From a virus: 27,659 nt of DNA. The position numbers and the translations under genes are program-made. The notes under the pieces are model-generated. The model ran no database searches and was not told where the DNA came from. It saw only the letters and a list, made by a program, of their open reading frames with translations. The stretch is taken from positions 1-27,659 of the IMG/VR virus record IMGVR_UViG_3300044797_000008; one strand, given 5' to 3'. Positions 5,638 through 13,513 of the stretch are shown here, piece by piece (within the stretch, counting starts at the first letter, position 1; every line of letters starts with the position of its first letter).

Positions 5638-6042
5638 ATGTCAAGACCTCGCATAGCCACAGCCATCCTCGACACCCGAGGAAGTTTTCTTCAGCACCCG
5701 AGCCGTATAAGACCTTACGAACCTGATACCGACCAGCCGTTGGGTGACCCGCCCGCTCGACTGTCACCAGAAGTCCAAGCCATCTGGCGTGAAGTATCCG
5801 CCGAACTTCTTCCAGGCGTCGGCAAGGTATCTGACCGCACTATGTTTGAAGTGCTCTGCCTTCTCATCTTCAAGCTGCGGAACGGAACCCAGAAGATTAT
5901 GGAACTAAACGCAATGGTCAGCCTGTGTGGTCGCTTCGGTATGTCGCCGTCTGACCGTTCCAAGATTGCCGTTGACGCTCCTCCATCCACTGCGTTGACC
6001 CGTTTTATTAACTCCCAACTCCCAAAGAGTTCCGCTAACTAA
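5638..6042 (+). CDS. terS: Terminase small subunit-like protein (second copy)
   Basis: I chose ATG 5638 (MSRPRIATAILDTRGSF) because AAAGGA precedes it and the sequence begins like family members. An in-frame ATG at 5602 lies in the palindrome. The 134-aa product follows the P27-like small subunit pattern: ILDTRGSFLQHPSRI, an acidic-proline linker (PYEPDTDQPLGDPP), RLSPEVQAIWREVSAELLPGVGKVSDRTMFEVL, and near the end MVSLCGRFGMSPSDRSKI. It is clearly different from the copy at 3508 and better preserves the N-terminal part. It is followed by promoter A and the capsid gene rather than by the large terminase. Whether both copies act, or one is adapted to a different role, cannot be told from sequence. 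Confidence 0.8.
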   Translation: MSRPRIATAILDTRGSFLQHPSRIRPYEPDTDQPLGDPPARLSPEVQAIWREVSAELLPGVGKVSDRTMFEVLCLLIFKLRNGTQKIMELNAMVSLCGRFGMSPSDRSKIAVDAPPSTALTRFINSQLPKSSAN

Positions 6043-6047
6043 GAAAA

Positions 6048-6077
6048 CGATAGATTTCCCTCCCTGCGCTAAATAGT
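6048..6077 (+). promoter_or_regulatory. Candidate phage promoter A (CGATAGA-N17-AATAGT)
   Basis: CGATAGA (6048-6054), 17 nt, AATAGT (6072-6077). The second box is embedded in TAAATAGTGAGC, shared with the site at 15293. The spacer ends of both also share CTCC and GCG. The site begins 5 nt after the small terminase stop and lies about 90 nt before the major capsid ATG, a natural position for a strong late promoter. Confidence 0.6.
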
Positions 6078-6165
6078 GAGCCTTCTCCTCTGAGCTAGGC
6101 GCCTGACCATTCGTAGTCCTCTGATTACCCAATGGCACGCACAGCAACACCTACAAGGGATTTCT

Positions 6166-7353
6166 ATGGACGCAACAATCCACAATAGTCGCAAGGCGGA
6201 ACTTCTGACCGCTCTAGAGGGAATGCTCAACAAGGCACAAGATGAAAAGCGTGGACTAAACGCCACCGAGGAAGACAGCTATAAGACGATGGACGCCGAA
6301 GTCAAGATGATTGACCTCAGCCTTACTCGTATGGCTGCTATTGAAAAGGGTAAGACCCAACTATCTTTGCCTACCTCAGACATCTTCGTTCCGACGGAAG
6401 CAAAGAACAAGAACAAACTTAAGCTATCGGCAGAATACAGAGACGCATTCTGGAAGGCAATCCAGACCCGCAACTTTACTAACGCCGCACTTGGCGAAGG
6501 TGGAACTGCCGCAGATGGTAGCTTCCTTGTGCCATCACAGTTCGACCCGGAGATTGTTGCGCTGGCACCGCTCGAAGCGTCTGCCCGTAAACTGTCTCTC
6601 GTTATTCCTACCGAGATGGACATTAAGTTCCCCGTTCAGACAGTTCGTACCGTAGCCGCTGCGAAGGCGGAAACAAACAACTCCGCTACCAACGCATTCG
6701 CTACGAACGTTCCACAGTTCAGCAATGTAACCCTGACGGCTTACATGTCAGGCGACAGTGTTGCCGTGTCCTGGGAACTTCTTCAGGACGTGGGCGCACT
6801 AGCAGCATTCGTTACCGCCGACCTCGACCGAGCCATTTACAACTACGAGGAAAGTATGTTCATCAACGGCACTGGTGTGGGACAGCCTCAAGGCTATCTC
6901 AACGGTGCTCAGGCTGCGAACACGGAAGCCCTAAGCATTGACGGCATCCTTGATCTAATCGCTGCCCTGAAAGAAGCCTATTACGCCAATGCCAGCTTCC
7001 TGGCAAACCGTCAGACGCTAATCAATCTGTACAAAACACAAATCGCCTCCAGTCAGTTCCAGAATTTCGTTACATGGGACGACACAGGCGCATACCGTCT
7101 GCTTGGTTTCCCAGTAGCCTTCTCCTCACAGATGCCGACCTTCGCCGCAAGTCCTTCCACCAGCGGAGCGGTACTGTTCGGAGACTTCCGAGCAGGATGG
7201 GTTATCGGTGATCGTGGTGGTTCTGCCATTCGTGCGAAGGTGCTTGACCAAGTTGCCGCTCTAAACGGTCAGACCATCATCCTCGGATACCGCAGAACAG
7301 ACCAGCGTTGCCTACTCGCCGAGGCCGTACAGGTAATGACCGTCACTGGCTAA
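6166..7353 (+). CDS. HK97-fold major capsid protein
   Basis: This 395-aa protein starts at ATG 6166 after AAGGG. Residues 1-62 are a charged, helical delta-like scaffold region (RKAELLTALEGMLNKAQDEKRG, EEDSYKTMDAEVKMIDLSL). A linker follows, and then the capsid body: EYRDAFWKAI (90-99), the family hallmark GGTAADGSFLVPSQF (112-126), a long beta-rich P/A domain with FINGTGVGQPQGYLNGAQ, NRQTLINLYKT, and the C-terminal FGDFRAGWVIGDRGG and TIILGYRRTDQRCLLAEAVQVMTV. The delta region is probably removed by the ClpP-like protease encoded at 11198. The gene is oddly placed upstream of large terminase, portal and protease, whereas the usual HK97 order puts it after the protease. It follows candidate promoter A directly. 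Confidence 0.95.
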   Translation: MDATIHNSRKAELLTALEGMLNKAQDEKRGLNATEEDSYKTMDAEVKMIDLSLTRMAAIEKGKTQLSLPTSDIFVPTEAKNKNKLKLSAEYRDAFWKAIQTRNFTNAALGEGGTAADGSFLVPSQFDPEIVALAPLEASARKLSLVIPTEMDIKFPVQTVRTVAAAKAETNNSATNAFATNVPQFSNVTLTAYMSGDSVAVSWELLQDVGALAAFVTADLDRAIYNYEESMFINGTGVGQPQGYLNGAQAANTEALSIDGILDLIAALKEAYYANASFLANRQTLINLYKTQIASSQFQNFVTWDDTGAYRLLGFPVAFSSQMPTFAASPSTSGAVLFGDFRAGWVIGDRGGSAIRAKVLDQVAALNGQTIILGYRRTDQRCLLAEAVQVMTVTG

Positions 7354-7420
7354 AACAGTTATGCGCCTGTCGTTCGCAAGAGCCGTGGGCGCACCAATTA
7401 AATCTTAGGAGAACTCACCC

Positions 7421-7570
7421 ATGTCAAATCTAAACGAGCACGACTTTCCATTTCCACACACGGAGAAAAAGATACCTGACGAGAAGCACCCAGCGCCAGT
7501 ATTCGACCCTCCAGAAACAAACCCGAAGCCGAAGGCTCCTGAAAGGAAGCCCGACCACTACGGCGTGTAA
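7421..7570 (+). CDS. 49-aa proline-rich small protein after capsid gene
   Basis: ATG 7421 follows TAGGAGA with good spacing. The 49 residues are hydrophilic and rich in Pro, Lys, Glu and His (begins MSNLNEHDFPFPHTEKK, ends ERKPDHYGV), so the protein is probably unstructured. It lies between the capsid stop and a hairpin at 7596-7628, so it should be expressed at capsid level. It could be a capsid-associated, scaffold or decoration peptide, but there is no family evidence. Confidence 0.6.
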   Translation: MSNLNEHDFPFPHTEKKIPDEKHPAPVFDPPETNPKPKAPERKPDHYGV

Positions 7571-7595
7571 CGACTTCATACAGTAGCTACTCCAC

Positions 7596-7628
7596 TAGGG
7601 GACGGACGGCGCAAACCGTCCTCCCCTA
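7596..7628 (+). terminator. Strong hairpin closing the capsid segment
   Basis: TAGGGGA, a bulged C, then GGACGG (7596-7609) pair with CCGTCC and TCCCCTA (7616-7628) around a 6-nt loop: 13 base pairs with one bulge, mostly G-C. Only a weak T-rich stretch follows (TCTCTGTTTA), so it may be a partial terminator or attenuator. Its place between the capsid segment and the large terminase segment would lower packaging-gene expression relative to capsid. Confidence 0.6.
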
Positions 7629-7645
7629 TCTCTGTTTAGGAACAA

Positions 7646-7888
7646 ATGATTATCACCGTCTCAATCATTATTCAGTACGAACCAAACGAGTCCGAAACTC
7701 TCGCCCAAAACATTCGATGCTCACTCGGCGAGGAGTTCATAAACGAGGCTCGCCGAATAGCCCCTAAGGCAGTGATAGAGGCAGTCACCAGCGTGGCTCC
7801 TGACGGTACTTATTCGTATCTGGAGAACCAAGACACCAGACCAACGAACAACACAAGACAGAAAGTGTACGGAACACCTTGTCGATAG
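7646..7888 (+). CDS. 80-aa hypothetical protein before large terminase
   Basis: ATG 7646 lies 5 nt after AGGA. The protein opens with a beta-like hydrophobic stretch (IITVSIIIQY), then has a helical middle (AQNIRCSLGEEFINEARRIAPKAVIEAVTSV) and a polar tail. It is not a clear membrane or signal segment. Its end overlaps the TTG start of the large terminase by 10 nt, so the two are probably coupled. No family is recognised. Confidence 0.55.
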   Translation: MIITVSIIIQYEPNESETLAQNIRCSLGEEFINEARRIAPKAVIEAVTSVAPDGTYSYLENQDTRPTNNTRQKVYGTPCR

Positions 7889-9606
7889 CGGAACAATTCA
7901 TTTCGGACGTGTTAAGCGGGAAGCAAGTCGCTGGTCCTTACATCGTGAAGGCTTGCCAGCGTCATGTATCCGACTTGGAGACTGCTGCCTCACGAGGTTT
8001 ATATTTTGACGCCGACGCTGGCGTGAGAGTTGCGGAGTTCATAGAAACGTTTTGCACACCGCCCAATCAGACCGATCCAATGATCTTGATGCCGTGGGAG
8101 CACGCCCTTTCATACATCTCCCACGGTTGGAAGAGAGATGACGGCACACGCAGGTTCCGCCGTATCTATCTTGAAGTGGCAAAGAAGAATGGCAAGACCG
8201 CATTCGCTGCTGCCCTTGCCCTTTACCACCTCGTTGCCGACGGAGAACTATCCGCCCGAGTGTTTATCAGTGCCACTACCAGAAAGCAATCCGCCATCTG
8301 TTTCAAGGAAGCCGTGGCGATGCGGGAGCGTAATCCCGATCTGAAGGCTGCCATTCAACAGTCAGGCATCGAACCTGTTCTGGCTCTCTACATTCCTGGC
8401 ACAGGATCTCGACTGAGCATGATGTCCAGAGACGCCGCATCCGAGGACGGTGCCCTTGTCAGTTGCGCCGTAATGGATGAACTCCACCGCTGGACGGCTG
8501 GCTCCAATCTTTACTCCGTGCTTCGATACGGCGGCAGAACACGGCCGCAGCCAATGATTATCGAGACCACCACCGCTGGCTCCAGTGCTGGCGGAACCTC
8601 TCTCTGCTGGGCAGAGCGTAGTTACGGAACAAAAGTACTGGACGGGCATCTCCAGGACGATGAGTTCGCCCCTTTCATTTTCAGCATGGCGGATAAAGAC
8701 GATTGGAAAGACCCAGCCAACTGGATCAAGTCCAATCCCTCCCTCGGCCACTTGTTCCCTCTGGAGACAATCCAGAAAGAAATAGCCGAAGCAATGGGCA
8801 AGCCCACCAGCATGGGAGAGGCAAAGCGTTTCGCTTTGAACATGTGGAGTAGCGACGCCGAAAACCCAGCCATCGAACTGTCGAAGTGGGACGCCTGCTG
8901 CCGTGAGGACATCGCCAACCATCCAGACCCGAAGCGACTCAGAGCCGAAACGATAGCAGAGTTGAGAGGCAGACCATGCTTCGGTGCTCTCGACTTGGCA
9001 CCCAAGTTGGATACCTCGGCACTGGTGCTGCTATTCCCGCCGCTAAAGACAACTGAAAGATGGCGGACACTCGAATACTTCTGGTGCCCGAAGGACAACA
9101 TAGAAGGCAGGGTCAAGCGTGACCACGTTCCTTACGACCGCTGGGCAGACGATGGCTTTATCACCACCACGGACGGCAACCTGACCGATGTTCGGTTCAT
9201 AGCGGAACAAATCACCGAGATTAACAAACTGTTCGACCTGAAGGAACTCGCCTACGACAGCGCATGGAGTTCGGAGTTAATCAGAATGCTTGGTGAGAGT
9301 GGCTTCCCTATGCAGAAGTTCGTTGCCTTCCCTCAGACGCCAGTAAAGATGAACGGCCCTTGCTTGGAGTTCATGCGTAAAACATTGCGGAAGGAATTTG
9401 CCCACGACTGTAATCCGATTATGCGGTGGCAAGTCTCCAATCTTCGATGGAACACACAGAAGGGCACGAACTTTATAAAGCCAGATCGTGATAGCAAAAG
9501 GGAAAAGATAGACGGGTGTGCCTCTCTAATCATGGCACTCGGGCGTGCTCTCGACCCAGAAAATGTAATCAAGCCTCGACCATCGTTCTTCTGTGTCAGT
9601 GCTTAA
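7879..9606 (+). CDS. terL: Terminase large subunit (Terminase_1 family)
   Basis: This 575-aa protein starts with TTG at 7879 (MSIAEQFISDVLSGK). Its length and N-terminus suit the family, and no better start exists. ATPase part: Walker A-like EVAKKNGKT (99-107), Walker B SCAVMDE (195-201) and the coupling motif ETTTAG (229-234). Nuclease part: acidic residues in GALDLAPKLD (D372), LAYDSAW (D460) and KIDGCASLIMA (D545), the usual RNase H-like triad positions. It pumps DNA into the prohead and cuts the concatemer. It is normally next to the small subunit, but here it is separated from both copies by the capsid gene. The TTG start and overlap with the 80-aa gene may keep its expression low. Confidence 0.95.
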   Translation: MSIAEQFISDVLSGKQVAGPYIVKACQRHVSDLETAASRGLYFDADAGVRVAEFIETFCTPPNQTDPMILMPWEHALSYISHGWKRDDGTRRFRRIYLEVAKKNGKTAFAAALALYHLVADGELSARVFISATTRKQSAICFKEAVAMRERNPDLKAAIQQSGIEPVLALYIPGTGSRLSMMSRDAASEDGALVSCAVMDELHRWTAGSNLYSVLRYGGRTRPQPMIIETTTAGSSAGGTSLCWAERSYGTKVLDGHLQDDEFAPFIFSMADKDDWKDPANWIKSNPSLGHLFPLETIQKEIAEAMGKPTSMGEAKRFALNMWSSDAENPAIELSKWDACCREDIANHPDPKRLRAETIAELRGRPCFGALDLAPKLDTSALVLLFPPLKTTERWRTLEYFWCPKDNIEGRVKRDHVPYDRWADDGFITTTDGNLTDVRFIAEQITEINKLFDLKELAYDSAWSSELIRMLGESGFPMQKFVAFPQTPVKMNGPCLEFMRKTLRKEFAHDCNPIMRWQVSNLRWNTQKGTNFIKPDRDSKREKIDGCASLIMALGRALDPENVIKPRPSFFCVSA

Positions 9607-9614
9607 AGGAAATA

Positions 9615-11198
9615 ATGTCACGACTAACAATACTTGATTTGTCAGAAGCGAAGGCCGCTATCAAGATGGACAGCACACTGGCAAATCCGTCGGCTGATTT
9701 CGTGCAGGCGTTGCTTGGGTTTCCAACCGCTGCTGGCAAGCCAGTCACTAAGGACACCGCTATTCGTGTGGCTTCATTTCTTGCGGGTGTAAAAGTTCTG
9801 GCGTCCGACATCGCAAAGATGCCGCTTCTCCTTCGCTCTCGAACTGTGGACGGCGAAGGGCGTGTGAGAACACAGCCAGCAATCGCCAATCCGCTTTATA
9901 CGCTATTGAAGGACTGCCCGAACCAGTGGCAGACCTCGTATCAAATGCGCTGGTTTCTGGCCTCGCAGCTAATCATGGCATCGAATTGTTTCTGCCAGAT
10001 TATCCGTGACCAGACAGGGAAGATTATCGCTCTCAATCCTCTGGATGCGTGGAACATGACGCAGAAGTGGGACTTGAGCGGCTCCAAGCCGAGAGCGTTC
10101 TGGGTGTATTCCGACCTGTTCGGCAACATGCGGGAGTTTCAGCAGTCGGAACTATGGCACACAACCTCAACCAATCTTCAAGGCAACGGCATGAACGGTG
10201 CCGCTATTGTTGCTCTGGCGAAGGAAGCTCTTAGTCTTTTGCTGGCTCAGGAAGAGGTTGCTGGAAGAAACTTCGCTAACGGTCTGAGCATGGGCGGGTT
10301 CCTGACCTTACCACCAGACACGCAGGTGACCGAACCAGAAGCACAGAACATTGTTGACACGCTGAAAAAGAATTTCTCTGGTTCACAGAACGCTGCCAAG
10401 TTCTCACTTCTCCCAGGCGGTGTCAAGTTCGAGAAAATGGCTTTCAACGCACAAGAAAGCCAGTTCCTTGAAAGTCGCAAGTGGGATGCCGAGGAAGTCA
10501 CTCGCCTTCTTGGTGGTGCTCCGCTGCTAGTCAAGTTGGGAATGGGTCAACAGAGTTCCACCTACGCCAGTTCCAGTGCTTTCCTTGAGGATTATTTCCA
10601 GACTTCGCTGATGCCTCATTGCGTAGCACTAGAGCAGAGCATTACCCGTGACCTCATTCTGCCGAAAGACAGAGCGACAGTCTACGCCAAGCACGACAGC
10701 AATCCAATTCTCCGTGGTTCGCTTCGTGAGCGTGCCGAAACCTACGAAATACAAATCAGGTCTGGTCAGATGTCGCCCAACGAGGTGCGAGTTCTCGAAG
10801 ATCAAGACACCGTGGAAGGTCTGGATTGGTATTGTCTGCCAGCGAACACGGCAGTATTCAACGATGGCGAAATCTACATACCCGGCCAGGATGTTCTGAG
10901 TGATGACGGAAAGTCTATTGACCCAAAGAATACACCTACCGCACCAGACGCCGACCCAAACTCCACTTCGGACGCCACACCTAAGACAACTGCTCGGCTC
11001 CTGACAATCGCAAACTCCCTCGCAGAGCGAGTGGAAAGAAAAGAAGCAAAGGGAACGATAGACGCCAAGTTTATCAGTGAAGTTCTGGCGTGTTCTCTGA
11101 CCGACGCCGAAGCATACATCCAGGGTCGCAAAGACAAATCCATTTCAGATTCCGACGCCCACGCCGTGCTCGTAACACTGGCAACAAAGGAAAACTAA
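9615..11198 (+). CDS. Portal protein, HK97 type
   Basis: I place the start at ATG 9615, behind AAGGAAAT and 9 nt after the terminase stop. The longer open frame reaches back into the terminase gene and is not needed. The 527-aa product has the HK97 portal layout: an N-terminal region with SFLAGVKVLASDIAKMPLLL, a conserved DCPNQWQTSYQMRWFLASQLIMASNCFCQIIRD segment, LNPLDAWNMTQKWD, an FANGLSMGGFLTLP segment, and MAFNAQESQFLESRKWDAEEVTRLLGGAPLLV, a strong family signature. The C-terminal 100 residues are polar with a linker (TPTAPDADPNSTSDATPK). The protein forms the dodecameric ring at the capsid vertex through which DNA passes. It overlaps the protease start by one base (TAATG). Confidence 0.93.
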   Translation: MSRLTILDLSEAKAAIKMDSTLANPSADFVQALLGFPTAAGKPVTKDTAIRVASFLAGVKVLASDIAKMPLLLRSRTVDGEGRVRTQPAIANPLYTLLKDCPNQWQTSYQMRWFLASQLIMASNCFCQIIRDQTGKIIALNPLDAWNMTQKWDLSGSKPRAFWVYSDLFGNMREFQQSELWHTTSTNLQGNGMNGAAIVALAKEALSLLLAQEEVAGRNFANGLSMGGFLTLPPDTQVTEPEAQNIVDTLKKNFSGSQNAAKFSLLPGGVKFEKMAFNAQESQFLESRKWDAEEVTRLLGGAPLLVKLGMGQQSSTYASSSAFLEDYFQTSLMPHCVALEQSITRDLILPKDRATVYAKHDSNPILRGSLRERAETYEIQIRSGQMSPNEVRVLEDQDTVEGLDWYCLPANTAVFNDGEIYIPGQDVLSDDGKSIDPKNTPTAPDADPNSTSDATPKTTARLLTIANSLAERVERKEAKGTIDAKFISEVLACSLTDAEAYIQGRKDKSISDSDAHAVLVTLATKEN

Positions 11199-11938
11199 TG
11201 AACAAAGAATTTTCACTTCGCACGATGACCGCACCTCTCGCTTTCACGGCAAAGGCTTCGTCAAGAGGAACCGCCGACACGGTTCTCACTCTCGAACTTT
11301 ACGATGTCATCGGTGCCGACCTGTTCTCCGAGGGTATCACTGGGAAGCTGGTGTCCGAGGCTATCACTGAGGCTGGCGACTTCAGTTCCATAGCGTTGCG
11401 GCTCAATAGTCCTGGCGGTGATTTATTCGAGGGCGTGACTATTTACAACCTCATAAAGTCGCAAGGCAAGCCCGTAAACGTCATTGTGGACGGTCTGGCT
11501 GCCTCTGCTGCCTCTCTCATTGCGATGGCAGGAGACACCTGCACAATGAGCGACGGTTCCTGCATGATGGTTCACAATGCCGCTGGTCTGGCGATGGGAT
11601 ACGCTGCCGACCTTCGCAAAATGGCAGACGTTCTGGATACGGTCACTGGTTCTGCTGCGGACATTTATGTAGCCCGCACGGGCGTAGACAAAACCAAAGT
11701 GCTGGCGCTGATGGCAGCGGAAACGTGGATGACACCAGCCGAAGCCGTCGCTGCTCACTTCGCAACCGCAGTCTCCGAAGATAAAGCCATTTCCAATTCA
11801 TTCAACCTGTCGGTATTCGAGCACACTCCTGCGGCTCTGAAAGCCAAGCCGGAGGAAGTGAAAGAACCAGAACAGCCGAATACGGAATACCTAATCGACA
11901 TTCTCCGAAAGAAACTCGAACTGGCAAAGAGGAAATAA
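11198..11938 (+). CDS. ClpP-like prohead maturation protease
   Basis: This 246-aa protein starts at ATG 11198, sharing its A with the portal stop, with AAGGA upstream. It shows ClpP/S14 features: LRLNSPGGDLFEG (67-79, oxyanion region), the nucleophile serine in GLAASAAS (S103), the histidine in MMVHNAAG (H126), and DIYVARTGV (155-163), which probably holds the acidic third residue. The C-terminus has a charged helix (EYLIDILRKKLELAKRK). In HK97-like phages this enzyme removes the capsid delta region. Here it lies downstream of the capsid gene, separated by terminase and portal. Confidence 0.9.
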   Translation: MNKEFSLRTMTAPLAFTAKASSRGTADTVLTLELYDVIGADLFSEGITGKLVSEAITEAGDFSSIALRLNSPGGDLFEGVTIYNLIKSQGKPVNVIVDGLAASAASLIAMAGDTCTMSDGSCMMVHNAAGLAMGYAADLRKMADVLDTVTGSAADIYVARTGVDKTKVLALMAAETWMTPAEAVAAHFATAVSEDKAISNSFNLSVFEHTPAALKAKPEEVKEPEQPNTEYLIDILRKKLELAKRK

Positions 11939-11942
11939 TCGA

Positions 11943-12659
11943 ATGTATCAAGAAATTGTGACACCTCGACAAGTTGCCGTCCTGACGCCAGCACAAGTGG
12001 CGGCGTTCGGTCGCTTTGATTGTCCCGAGCAATACATGGCAGGGACATCGCCGCTGGCGGTGAATCCTTATTACACGCTTGTCGAAACATTCATTGACGC
12101 CGCTACCGATGAAGTGGAAACACTTGCGGCAACCGCCTGCGTCACGGAGCAGGTTTACGAAACCTACGACTTTTTCCCAGGACAACAAGACCCTCGGTCT
12201 TTACTAAACTTTCAACTCGGTTACACCTACGACTGGGCTCCTTGGTGGTGGTATGGTTTCCAATCCAGCGACAGCATCGAACTGGTTCGCCGTCCTGTAA
12301 TCGTTCCCGGCACTTCTCCAGTCACAGACCAAGTTGTAATCACATACTTCGATACCAACGGCGTTTTACAGACGATGGACCCGACCACCTACACGGTTGC
12401 CTGTGACAAGATTTGCCTCAACGTTGGAAGTTGGTGGCCGCTGACCGACCGTCGGCAAGATTGTATCCAAGTTGAATACTGGGCAGGATACGGCGACACC
12501 GCTGCCACCGTTCCCAGCCGTCTGCAACTGGCGGTGATGTTTCTCGCCGCTCACTACTGGGACAACCGAAACATCGTCACGATAGAGCCGACCTCGGAAA
12601 CCTACATGACCTTGATGTCACTGCTAGCTCCGTATCGGTCAATGAGGATACCTCGCTAA
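11943..12659 (+). CDS. Head-tail connector protein (gp6-like)
   Basis: This 238-aa protein starts at ATG 11943 after GAGGAAAT. It has the features of phage connector proteins: a helical N-terminus that starts with VDP-like residues (NPYYTLVETFIDAATDEVETLAATACVTEQVYETYDFFP), a beta core with RPVIVPGTSPVTDQVVITYFD and IQVEYWAGYGD, and a C-terminal helix region (LQLAVMFLAAHYWDNRNIV...LLAPYR) typical of these proteins. It lies between the protease and the adaptor gene, the standard slot for a ring protein below the portal. It shares TAATG with the next gene. The family assignment is good but the exact subtype is uncertain. Confidence 0.75.
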   Translation: MYQEIVTPRQVAVLTPAQVAAFGRFDCPEQYMAGTSPLAVNPYYTLVETFIDAATDEVETLAATACVTEQVYETYDFFPGQQDPRSLLNFQLGYTYDWAPWWWYGFQSSDSIELVRRPVIVPGTSPVTDQVVITYFDTNGVLQTMDPTTYTVACDKICLNVGSWWPLTDRRQDCIQVEYWAGYGDTAATVPSRLQLAVMFLAAHYWDNRNIVTIEPTSETYMTLMSLLAPYRSMRIPR

Positions 12660-13021
12660 TGCTTCCAAAGAGAATTTCAACTGGCATCCGTTACAAATCC
12701 GCCTCGGAGTTGAACTGCGTAATCACTTTTATGCAGTCAACACCCGCTGCCACTGACGGCACTCCCGGCGCTCTCGCACCAGTGTGGACGACCCATGCCA
12801 ACATCGCCTCATGGAGAGGCAAGGAAGAAGATTTGAAGCAGGTCAGAGACGCCTCATCAACTTTTAAGATCACGATGCGCTACTCGCCGATCTTTATCCC
12901 AACTGCGGACATGATTATTCAGTATCACGACCAGACCTACAACATCGAAACGATAAGCGACATTGACGGGCAGCGCATTCAACTTGAACTGTGGTGCTGG
13001 ATTGAGAATACAGGAACATAA
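12659..13021 (+). CDS. Head-tail adaptor (Phage_H_T_join-like)
   Basis: This 120-aa protein starts at ATG 12659 in a TAATG overlap. Its signature is typical of SPP1 gp16/HK97 adaptor proteins: an initial strand after a GIRY motif (LNCVITFMQST), VWTTHANIASWRGKEE, then KITMRYSPIFIPTADMIIQYHDQTYNIETISDIDG and a final strand (LELWCWIEN). It closes or extends the connector and joins it to the tail. The next gene follows without a gap (TAA then ATG). Confidence 0.82.
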   Translation: MLPKRISTGIRYKSASELNCVITFMQSTPAATDGTPGALAPVWTTHANIASWRGKEEDLKQVRDASSTFKITMRYSPIFIPTADMIIQYHDQTYNIETISDIDGQRIQLELWCWIENTGT

Positions 13022-13501
13022 ATGGCAATCGAGCAAGGCATTTTACAACTGTTAACGGGCGACGAACAAACCTCGGCACTGGTCGGTGCGAGGGTCTTTT
13101 GGATACTTGCGCCCAAGGGAGCGGTGCTTCCATACGTAATTCTAAGCCGTGTGACGACCAGCGACGATTACGACACCCTCGGAGCAACTGGCTTCCGGCA
13201 CGGATTATTTCAGGCCGATTGCTATGCCACAGACTTTTATACCTCCCGTGCTATCGCTCAAGCCGTTCGTATGCTGCTGGAAAGTTATTACGGAAATCTG
13301 CCCGATACCGACGCCACTCCTGTATCGGGAGTTGTAAGCGAAAAAGACTTTGATTTGACTTACGAGGCTGGCGGAAAAGGCTTTGTCTTTCGTGCTGTGC
13401 TGGAGTTTCGCTTTCATTTCTACGATACCGCCCTGCCAGTCACCGCACCAGCAGGTGGAGAAGGCACTCTGGACGGTGGTTTGTTCTCCGACGATTTCTA
13501 A
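13022..13501 (+). CDS. Tail completion protein (DUF3168-like)
   Basis: This 159-aa protein starts at ATG 13022, immediately after the adaptor stop, with AGGAA upstream. The pattern fits DUF3168: an N-terminal helix (EQGILQLLTGDEQTSALVGARVF), then a strand APKGAVLPYVILSRV with the common P-Y-V pattern, FQADCYATDFYTSRAIAQAVRMLL, and a C-terminal strand (FVFRAVLEFRFHFYD). Members cap the tail or bridge it to the connector. In the usual order a gp10-like gene precedes it. Here that gene is displaced to 15464 by the collagen-like gene. Confidence 0.8.
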   Translation: MAIEQGILQLLTGDEQTSALVGARVFWILAPKGAVLPYVILSRVTTSDDYDTLGATGFRHGLFQADCYATDFYTSRAIAQAVRMLLESYYGNLPDTDATPVSGVVSEKDFDLTYEAGGKGFVFRAVLEFRFHFYDTALPVTAPAGGEGTLDGGLFSDDF

Positions 13502-13513
13502 AGGGACAACGTT

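Noticed and set aside
8362-8922. Long - strand ORF (186 codons) inside the large terminase gene
   Set aside because: It is a shadow of a well-supported terminase gene, with no ribosome site or family pattern.
11056-11062. Additional CGATAGA copy as a promoter
   Set aside because: It is inside the portal gene and the sequence 17 nt downstream (AAGTTC) does not match the second box. The copies at 12580 and 21460 fail the same test.
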